Shown here: positions 61,701-64,000 of the stretch, in pieces | How the letters are laid out: each line of letters starts with the position of its first letter | Numbering within the stretch: position 1 is the first letter of the stretch | DNA from: Apostichopus californicus | Taxonomy: Eukaryota > Echinodermata > Holothuroidea > Aspidochirotida > Stichopodidae | Assembly (NCBI GenBank): GCA_020650975.1 | Contig: JAIPMN010000179.1 | Span: 1-64,000 of the forward strand | DNA length: 64,000 nt | Direction of reading: 5' to 3' | Notes under the pieces: model-generated | The model's database searches: none | What the model saw: only the letters and a program-made list of their open reading frames with translations | What the model was told of the DNA's origin: nothing | Translations under genes and position numbers: made by a program

Positions 61701-63682
61701 ATAACTTTAATCGTCATGGAAACAATTAAGCTATTAAGACGATTTTCAACTTTGCAATTCAATCTGTCCTAGAATATCATTTGTTAAACTTTACAAATTA
61801 CAAAACAACTTGAACAAATTTGTGTTATTCTTAGTCATCTTGTACAAGTCAAGAAACTTTTTTGTTTCCTGACATTCGTTACCATCAACGACTAATTAAT
61901 CATGACTACTAAGTATTTTGCATAGAACAAGCTCCCTCATCGACAAATTCGAAAGAAACATTCCTAACAGATGGTTGCACGTTTTCTAAACATCCTCCTC
62001 AGTCAAGCACCACAGGTTACAATTTCTGTAAGTAATGACAGCATTGGCAAGTCCTAACCATAACAAATTAAACGACAGAAGAGACTGTACAACACGCTGG
62101 AGAATTTCCCCCGTCGTGACAGACATCATCGACACTTTTTTAAATAGCGACAAACAAGAGTAAACCAAGAAGCTGTGGGTGGAACTAATTACATTTGTGA
62201 AAATTATGATAGGAATAGATTCACAAATATCTAGAACTATAAACCTACAACAACCATTGTTTGACAGATGATAACCCCTAGCGGCATAGGTAGGATTCTT
62301 TTATTACCGAGGCCCAATGCTTTTCCAGGGGGGACAGACAGAACCAATTTTCAGAAACAAACAACAACTTTATGATCATTTTTTGGGGGCCAGCCAAATA
62401 TTTGGGGCATAGGCACCCACCCACCCCTTCCCCCCACCTCCCACCCCCATGGCTATGCCTCATGTCACCCCAATCTTTGACTGTAGCAAACAAAAGACAG
62501 AAATGTTGAAGTATTTTCAATATTCAGTTTAACCTGACAAATTTTCCATAGGCTCTTGCTTAGATTTACCAAGTCTCTAGTACGCTTGCCTTATTCATGA
62601 TGATGGAAGGGTGGCGAGGGGGATGGGGAACTAAGATATGCCATGCTGTGAGCAAACCCATTAGCACTCAAAGGACCTCCAATTGCCCCCATTAAATACC
62701 TGCATGGTACAAGAGATTTTCCAAAAAATCCATGTGTCTTTTATAGAGAGAATGCAATTTACCCAAGTAGGGTCAGAGACTGACCTCTATAAAAAAAAAT
62801 ATGGCTGACAGGTAATAATAATAATAACAGCTTTTCATCAGATTTCTTTCAGAACAATTAAACTGAAAAGTTTCAGCACAGTGCAAAAGGCCATATTTCT
62901 AACTTTTTCATTGATATGCTAACAAAGCAAAAATCCCCTTCACCATAGTACTCCTGTTATATATATATTGCTATTCTATTTCTCCATTAGGACTTTAATA
63001 GGAACCATATTGTGATTGCAATTTCAGGCTGGTATCTCTTTCCCACTTCACTAAATGAAACCTTAGAAATCCAACCTATTAGTAAAGACAATGAAACTAA
63101 CAACTCAACAAAAGCATCTCCTGTTTGTTCCCTCTTTTGGACAAGCAAAAAAAAAATTCAGAATCCCTTTTACAGAACCTTTCCTGAATACTTCTTCCTC
63201 CAGCTTTATACAACAAATCGTGACTGGGCTTCACAATAAAAAGAGTAACAATGGCAAACAGGGTTAAAGGAAACACACAAAGCGGGCACGAGCACGTTAA
63301 AATCACAAAATAATTAGCGGTGCCAAAGTAATGGCAAACGATAATAGGGACTCTGGTTTTAATGACCAACGAACAAAAACTATCACCACATAAACCAGCT
63401 ATAAACACACTTGTTTGAAAATATGGATTAAATTTTTTTGTGGTCGTTGACCATAACAAACAAAAAATCTAACTCTAAAGAAGGCCAAATAAAGGAGAAA
63501 TAATTGAAATATTGCAATAACAAGATATGAACAGAGTATATAATCACAAAGTTGATTTGGAACTGCAGAAGAAGGTATTAATACAGGTGAAAAAAAGGTG
63601 AATATGCAAAAAAGGAAAAGTGAAAATTTATCTTACCTGTATAGGGGATAAGTCTTGTAGACTAAGCTGTAATAACGTATCT
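1356..63682 (-). CDS. sema5: Semaphorin (class 5-like), partial gene, seven internal exons
   Basis: Seven minus-strand exons join in phase (phase entering each: 2,0,0,0,1,0,0) into 217 residues of a sema domain, the seven-bladed propeller of axon-guidance ligands that bind plexins. In order they carry the first-blade strand, the [24 protein letters not shown] cysteine block, [46 protein letters not shown] and [18 protein letters not shown]. From memory of the family, FLLE.WTTFMKA and [14 protein letters not shown] point to class 5 (Sema5A/B), a transmembrane semaphorin with thrombospondin repeats; [11 protein letters not shown] and [12 protein letters not shown] also resemble classes 1, 2 and 6. 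The signal peptide, first strands, distal propeller, PSI, TSP repeats and membrane span lie outside the window, so the class is inferred. No stop or frameshift interrupts any exon, so the gene looks intact. Introns are 11568, 8098, 15667, 1938, 15864 and 8539 bases. Confidence 0.93.
2621..2907. repeat. Tandem duplication, period about 149 bases, with poly-C
   Basis: Two near-identical head-to-tail copies start at 2621 and 2770. Both contain CAACAAAAGAGTCATCTCTA, CTCTGACATCTCCACATTGC and a CTACCCT-poly-C-TGTTATCC ending. The C run is 13 bases in copy one (2738-2750) and 11 in copy two (2887-2897). Few substitutions separate the copies, so the event looks recent. Confidence 0.92.
3421..3805. 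repeat. Tandem duplication, offset about 180-210 bases
   Basis: ATATACTTGTTTAATAATTA at 3421 recurs at 3631, and the match runs on through CACAAAATCAAGGTTTGGGA (3507 and 3715) to AAAATTTACG. A second stretch, GGTTACTTTACTGGTGTTCA at 3601, matches GGTTAATTTACTGGTGTTCA at 3781. The change in offset from about 210 to 180 indicates a small deletion in one copy. Confidence 0.9.
3819..4181 (+). mobile_element. TTAA-flanked MITE, copy 1
   Basis: A 363-base element without coding capacity. It starts TTAA then AAGGAGTGAAGACT and ends AGTCTTCAATACCT then TTAA; the ends form imperfect terminal inverted repeats of about 14 bases. A second copy with the same ends and the same interior lies at 42853-43220. 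TTAA target duplications are typical of piggyBac and Kolobok DNA transposons, so this is probably a non-autonomous relative of one of them. Superfamily is inferred from the TTAA only. Confidence 0.8.
8534..8720. repeat. Tandem duplication, period about 93 bases
   Basis: CTAATGCTAATACC at 8534 recurs at 8627, followed in both copies by CTCT(A)xACTGT, TCATGCTTCCAA, GCAC-C-ACTGA-AGTA and CAGTT. The copies have diverged at many positions, so this duplication is older than the one at 2621. Confidence 0.8.
10004..10036 (-). CDS. sema5: Semaphorin exon f: 33-base microexon [11 protein letters not shown]
   Basis: A 33-base microexon of exactly 11 codons, [11 protein letters not shown], between introns of 15864 and 8539 bases. 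It supplies the segment missing between CGK of exon e and NDVGG of exon g; family members read [16 protein letters not shown] or CGKTVFSRxARVCKND there. The acceptor is a strong pyrimidine tract (TTCTTTTTCTTTCGTAG) and the donor is AAG/GTAAGG. Phase is 0 at both ends. It is far too short for ordinary ORF finding and was located by back-translating the expected motif. Because its length is a multiple of three, skipping would keep the frame while removing one conserved cysteine and a propeller strand. Confidence 0.95.
14380..15102. repeat. Degenerate tandem array, about 8 units of 75-110 bases
   Basis: A loosely repeated motif, roughly TTGAAGGAGAGGTCCTTTAAG then TGTGATTGTTAGGCTTAC, recurs near 14390, 14500, 14597, 14673, 14770, 14857, 14936 and 15034. 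Units differ strongly in length and sequence, so this looks like an old satellite-like array in decay. The unit boundaries were set by eye and are approximate. Confidence 0.55.
18139..18440. repeat. Degenerate tandem array, about 5 units of 60 bases
   Basis: Five units share the order TATGAGTGTGGGGCCAxA, CTGTAGGGCCCAGTGAATGA and AGGTCCTTAAAA, for example near 18139, 18199, 18260, 18320 and 18378. The last units are clearly eroded. The open frame that reads through on the minus strand is a by-product of the repeat and not a gene. Confidence 0.75.
19711..20067. repeat. Tandem duplication, period 190 bases
   Basis: TAACTGTTAATAAAACAGAA at 19711 recurs as TAACTGTTAATAACACAGAA at 19901. The match continues through CTGGGAGT, TAGTTAATCAAGCGGTT, CCAATTATGTGTGAATATTA and AAACAGATCGATGCATGGTC. 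The copies differ by a few substitutions and a small deletion, so the duplication is fairly recent. Confidence 0.93.
24627..24751. repeat. Minisatellite, 5 copies of 25 bases, palindromic core
   Basis: Five head-to-tail copies start at 24627, 24652, 24677, 24702 and 24727. Each contains GTTACTAGGTAAC, a perfect palindrome around TAG, then ATGAACCCTC. Only the last copy differs (ATGAATCCTC). Near-identity indicates recent expansion or active homogenisation. Confidence 0.97.
25901..25989 (-). CDS. sema5: Semaphorin exon e: FFFRE block
   Basis: An 89-base exon that completes the split glutamate codon, then encodes [22 protein letters not shown] and KSSCGK. FFFRE is a near-universal semaphorin motif, and CGK precedes the YSRVARVCK segment. 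The acceptor lies behind TGTCTGTTTTTTCTATCTC ending AAATAG; the donor is AAG/GTAAGA, leaving in phase 0. The common AVEHDCGK or AVEHxNCGK is here AVEKSSCGK, so the cysteine is kept and the histidine lost. It sits 1938 bases downstream of exon d in transcription order, the shortest intron of the set. Confidence 0.95.
25990..27927 (-). other. Intron between exons d and e
   Basis: 1938 bases, the shortest intron found. It contains the 76-base duplication at 26295-26449 with long C runs. An open frame of 141 codons at 27047-27472 on the minus strand has no recognisable domain and no matching splice signals, and is treated as chance. Confidence 0.8.
26295..26449. repeat. Tandem duplication, period 76 bases, with variable poly-C
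   Basis: CCCTCGGCTCTCAGCCCAAA at 26296 recurs at 26372, followed in both copies by CACATTATGCA, a C run, TTGAATGA and CTGCTAGTATGTTGC. The C run is 10 bases (26327-26336, then A, then CC) in copy one and 15 (26403-26417) in copy two. Confidence 0.95.
27928..28141 (-). CDS. sema5: Semaphorin exon d: RCPYDPRFN to NSKWLS
   Basis: The largest exon here, 214 bases: 71 codons plus one base of a split codon. It starts [13 protein letters not shown], then [41 protein letters not shown] and [12 protein letters not shown]. In semaphorins this is the blade that ends with the SKW motif before the EPxF segment. The acceptor is TTTATTTTTATTACAG and the donor GTAAGG. The single G left over combines with AA at the start of exon e to give glutamate, as expected for SKWLxEPNF. 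Possible N-glycosylation sites are NVT and [13 protein letters not shown] and [10 protein letters not shown] are closer to class 5 than to class 3 or 4 as remembered. The reading continues past the donor into intron before a stop, so the splice site sets the end. Confidence 0.96.
29277..29321 (+). repeat. Purine tract with G-quadruplex pattern
   Basis: A run of G blocks of three or more separated by one to three purines (GGGGG, GGG, GGG, GGGG, GGGGG, GGGG). It fits the G-quadruplex motif on the plus strand, which is the template strand for the semaphorin gene. Confidence 0.7.
29811..30238 (+). mobile_element. Putative inverted-repeat DNA element, related to 53626-54322
   Basis: The left end reads AATGGGGCTCTCCA, then ACAGAGGGCGCCGTCATATT GGTCC, closely matching the left end of the element at 53626. 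A possible right end, GCTGGAGAGCCTCAGT (30223-30238), resembles the inverted end GCTGGAGAGTCCCATT of that element. The interior has no coding capacity and little similarity to the other copy. The left end is well supported; the right end is tentative. Confidence 0.55.
31631..31672 (+). repeat. Purine tract with G-quadruplex pattern
   Basis: Repeated GGGG, GGG, GGGG, GGGG, GGG, GGGG blocks separated by A or GA spacers fit the G-quadruplex motif. The sequence reads open in both directions only because it is low complexity. Confidence 0.65.
33893..33970 (+). repeat. Dispersed repeat 'ATTTATCC...ATCGCAT', copy 1
   Basis: AAATTTATCCAGTATATCGC then ATCGCAAAATACTAC, ACAAATGTAAAGATTTGTAGCA and TTTTGTACA. 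The same order of blocks recurs at 38952-39052 and 54603-54692. The family is not recognised and no ends could be defined. Confidence 0.7.
34100..34147 (+). repeat. G13 run followed by GGGA repeats, strong G-quadruplex pattern
   Basis: Thirteen Gs (34100-34112), then TGGGAA and four successive GGGA units, then GTGGAGGAGTGGG. It is the clearest G-quadruplex candidate in the window and lies on the template strand of the gene. Confidence 0.75.
35581..35820 (+). mobile_element. tRNA-derived SINE
   Basis: The head resembles a tRNA gene: an A box TTAGCTCAGTGG at 35590-35601 and a B box GAGTTCGAGTC at 35634-35644, spaced as in a polymerase III promoter. The acceptor and T stems do not pair properly, so it is not a working tRNA gene. 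The body (about 35660-35795) carries hairpins CTGAC-TTCG-GTCAG, AAGCCA-ATGA-TGGCTT and TCCTGC-TT-GCAGGA, and the element ends in an (ACAT)n tail. Its orientation is opposite to the host gene. Confidence 0.85.
38952..39052 (+). repeat. Dispersed repeat 'ATTTATCC...ATCGCAT', copy 2
   Basis: GGGTATAATTTATCCGGTAT then CGCATTGCAAAATGCTATG, GGGCAAATTGC, ACAAATGCACAAAGAT and TAGCAGTTTTGTACA. It matches the copies at 33893 and 54603 in the same orientation. Confidence 0.75.
39180..39392 (+). mobile_element. Probable non-LTR retrotransposon 3' end
   Basis: T-rich, low-complexity 3' UTR-like sequence with TTTGTACTATTATGTTG, then GAAATAGAGTTCTTTGAATG running into a (GAATG/AAATG)n tail at 39367-39391. 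This tail style is typical of 5'-truncated CR1 or L2-like LINEs. No coding remnant is visible. Confidence 0.45.
40642..40765. repeat. TA/CATA microsatellite
   Basis: About 124 bases of interrupted (ATACAT)n and (AT)n. The open frames across it are simple-repeat artefacts. Confidence 0.95.
41105..41143. repeat. Three copies of a 13-base pyrimidine unit
   Basis: ATCTTCCTCTCCA is repeated three times without change, and a 12-base C run follows at 41164-41175. Confidence 0.95.
42853..43220 (+). mobile_element. TTAA-flanked MITE, copy 2
   Basis: A 368-base element bounded by TTAA, with left end AGGGTGTGAAGACTC and right end GAGTCTTCAATGCCT, imperfect inverted repeats of each other. The interior matches the copy at 3819-4181 nearly throughout, including CCGGTAATCTGACCTAGTTT, CACCACCATCGATCCCAGAA and TATCACGTTTCATTACTGTC. 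The two differ by scattered substitutions and small indels, so neither insertion is very recent. Confidence 0.85.
43809..43907 (-). CDS. sema5: Semaphorin exon c: CGTNAF block
   Basis: A 99-base exon of 33 codons, phase 0 at both ends. It begins [12 protein letters not shown] and continues through [12 protein letters not shown] to SWRK. DCxNYIRVL and CGTNAFxPxC are the most diagnostic N-terminal semaphorin signatures. The acceptor is TTTCTTTATAG and the donor AAG/GTATGC. The usual DCxNY has R, K, Q or H at x; here it is a second cysteine, giving an unusual CC pair, and the tyrosine is phenylalanine. The exon joins directly to RHNVTEVE of exon d without splitting a codon. The family assignment of this exon alone is firm. 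Confidence 0.95.
44291..44341. repeat. Polypyrimidine tract, CT microsatellite
   Basis: Uninterrupted TTCTTTCTTTTTC and (CT)n sequence, broken only by one CGG. It is low-complexity DNA with no gene. Confidence 0.9.
50905..51597. repeat. Minisatellite, 21 copies of 33 bases, open on both strands
   Basis: Exactly 21 units of 33 bases. The unit contains CAGCCTGGCTCTATGAGACT then GCAGCTCCCTCAG. Most variation is in the last codon position of the plus-strand reading (CAG, CAT, CGG), and units 1 and 5 share a variant TAGCTGC. Because 33 is a multiple of three and lacks stops, both strands stay open: the plus reads [11 protein letters not shown] repeats (242 codons in total) and the minus reads [11 protein letters not shown] repeats (260 codons). 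There is no start context or splice pattern convincing enough to call a gene. It lies about 410 bases past the exon b donor. Confidence 0.97.
52006..52068 (-). CDS. sema5: Semaphorin exon b: first cysteine region
   Basis: A 63-base exon, exactly 21 codons, phase 0 at both ends. It encodes ETIWRPS followed by [14 protein letters not shown], matching the semaphorin stretch where a cysteine precedes a KGK/KGE motif just before DCxNYI. The acceptor is an extended pyrimidine tract ending TTTAAAG; the donor is CCG/GTATGA, weaker than the others here. The ICQSKG cysteine is expected to pair with one in the next exon, as in known sema structures. A 21-copy minisatellite begins about 410 bases into the intron that follows. 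The exon length is a multiple of three, so skipping would keep the frame but remove a conserved cysteine. Confidence 0.88.
53626..54322 (+). mobile_element. Non-autonomous DNA element with inverted ends and internal duplication
   Basis: The left end AATGGGGGCTCTCCAGC and right end GCTGGAGAGTCCCATT are inverted repeats with one indel and one mismatch. Inside, a block of 234 bases is tandemly repeated: TATACACAGTTCCGTTCATA starts at 53811 and again at 54045, followed by CATATTTGCTAAGTTTCAT, CCACTTTGTTTTACGG, TGCACTGTTTTC and TAGTTCATCCAGCGTGTTC. A partial copy of the second half precedes at about 53725-53805. No coding capacity is seen. Its left end matches the element at 29811. The superfamily is not determined. 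Confidence 0.75.
54603..54692 (+). repeat. Dispersed repeat 'ATTTATCC...ATCGCAT', copy 3
   Basis: GGGAATAATTTATCCATTAT then CGCATTGCAATATGTTACA, GGTCAAATTGC, ACAAATCCAAAGATTTGGTG. Blocks and order match the copies at 33893 and 38952. Confidence 0.75.
55595..55720 (+). mobile_element. Probable non-LTR retrotransposon 3' end
   Basis: GGGGGGTCTGCTTCGTAAGA and GCCTCGGCTATCTCAGACC are followed by T-rich sequence and an AAATAAATGAAATGAAAT tail. This resembles the 3' UTR and tail of CR1/L2-like LINEs as remembered. Only the last 120 or so bases are recognisable. Confidence 0.45.
55784..55834. repeat. CTGT/CTAT microsatellite
   Basis: Interrupted (CTGT)n and (CTAT)n, about 50 bases. Confidence 0.95.
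59830..59868 (+). repeat. 39-base direct repeat, left copy
   Basis: AACAAGATCAAAGACTGCTG then CATAGATGTAGGGCAAGCA. The same 39 bases with two changes recur at 60479-60517, 649 bases away in the same orientation. The pair brackets the 147-base duplication. Confidence 0.85.
60018..60316. repeat. Tandem duplication, period about 147 bases
   Basis: GGATGACTATCAATCCTGAA at 60034 recurs at 60181. Both copies continue with ATAGCCAAGTCTATAACTAA, GAAAGACTCTTCCACTGATA and GAGTATGCCTTTAAAGGCAG. They differ by a handful of changes, so the event looks recent. Confidence 0.95.
60479..60517 (+). repeat. 39-base direct repeat, right copy
   Basis: AACAAGATCAAAGACTGTTG then CATAGATGTAGGCCAAGCA, matching 59830-59868 with two differences. 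Confidence 0.85.
63637..63682 (-). CDS. sema5: Semaphorin exon a: first-blade strand
   Basis: A 46-base exon encoding one split codon then [15 protein letters not shown]. This matches the family pattern GARNxLFRLxLxxLSLIQ that precedes the first conserved cysteine region. The acceptor follows a pyrimidine-rich tract ending in TTATAG and the donor is CAG/GTAAGA. It enters in phase 2 and leaves in phase 0, which fits the next exon. The acceptor reads ATAGAG, so a start two bases further on (44 bases) is also possible; it would need a differently phased upstream exon and would lose the aspartate codon. It is short, so identity rests on sequence, splice sites and position just upstream of exon b. 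The preceding exon lies beyond the right edge. Confidence 0.85.
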
Positions 63683-64000
63683 CTATAAGAGAAAAAAAGA
63701 AAAGAAGCTGATTATAAACATGGCACTAATTACAATCTTAGACAATTATGGGTTACTAATACCCTACATATTATCTGAGCAGAAAGTCAACTACATGTCA
63801 AAAGATGATGATGCTCCCCTCCCCCCCCCCTTCCACCCGCCCTGTCCCTCCATCCCTTATCCACTTTCTGGGGGAAAGACCTTACCATCTTACTGTAGTG
63901 ATGTTACCCCTCTAACCTTAACATTCAACGTTCTGCTTCAAGCTGTGTGCAAAAGAGATAAAATACACAGCATGTAATACTGTATCTCTAATGCTTCTCC
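63683..64000 (-). other. Intron upstream of exon a, right edge
   Basis: 318 bases of intron with the pyrimidine tract of the exon a acceptor and a 10-base C run at 63821-63830. No upstream sema exon ending in phase 2 was seen; it should lie beyond the window. Confidence 0.7.

Larger units (their letters stand above)
52069..63636 (-). other. Intron between exons a and b
   Basis: 11568 bases. It holds a G run at 52474, a C run at 52760, the inverted-repeat element at 53626-54322, a dispersed-repeat copy at 54603, a LINE tail at 55595-55720, a CTGT/CTAT microsatellite at 55784-55834, a C run at 59579, paired 39-base repeats at 59830 and 60479, and a 147-base duplication at 60018-60316. No further exon or gene is recognised. 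Confidence 0.8.

Overview
The window is animal nuclear DNA, AT-rich and almost entirely intronic. It carries short tandem duplications, MITE-like DNA elements, SINE and LINE ends, microsatellites and many pure runs of C or G. The compact U2-type introns, the repeat style (SINE tails with a GCGCCTTGAG...GCTATATAA motif and ATT repeats) and a class-5-like semaphorin suggest a marine invertebrate deuterostome, perhaps an echinoderm. That guess is weak: no mitochondrial, rRNA or species-diagnostic sequence is present.

One protein-coding gene is clearly supported. It lies on the minus strand and appears to span the whole window and to run off both ends. Seven internal exons were found by reading the minus strand, at 63682-63637, 52068-52006, 43907-43809, 28141-27928, 25989-25901, 10036-10004 and 1464-1356. 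Each is flanked by AG acceptor and GT donor dinucleotides. Their reading phases join without a break into 217 residues of a semaphorin (sema) domain. The block runs from the first propeller strands ([12 protein letters not shown]) through the CGTNAF motif and the RCPYDPRFN block to [12 protein letters not shown]. The closest remembered match is semaphorin class 5 (Sema5A/5B). The signal peptide, first strands, second half of the propeller, PSI, thrombospondin repeats and membrane segment must lie outside. Exons total 653 bases in about 62 kb; introns are 1.9 to 15.9 kb. One exon is a 33-base microexon.

Layout, left to right: 1-1355 intron with a SINE tail; exon at 1356-1464; 1465-10003 intron with two local duplications and a TTAA-flanked MITE; microexon 10004-10036; 10037-25900 intron with two decayed satellite-like arrays, a 190-base duplication and a 25-base palindromic minisatellite; exon 25901-25989; a short intron with a 76-base duplication containing poly-C; exon 27928-28141; 28142-43808 intron with inverted-repeat elements, a tRNA-derived SINE, G-rich tracts, a LINE tail and the second MITE copy; exon 43809-43907; 43908-52005 intron with a 21-copy 33-base minisatellite; exon 52006-52068; 52069-63636 intron with an inverted-repeat element carrying internal duplications, a LINE tail and a 147-base duplication; exon 63637-63682; the last 318 bases are intron.

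No second gene, RNA gene, CRISPR, origin or promoter could be supported. Nothing seen is a convincing undescribed system. The most interesting points are the symmetric microexon, the repeat elements and the density of homopolymer tracts.
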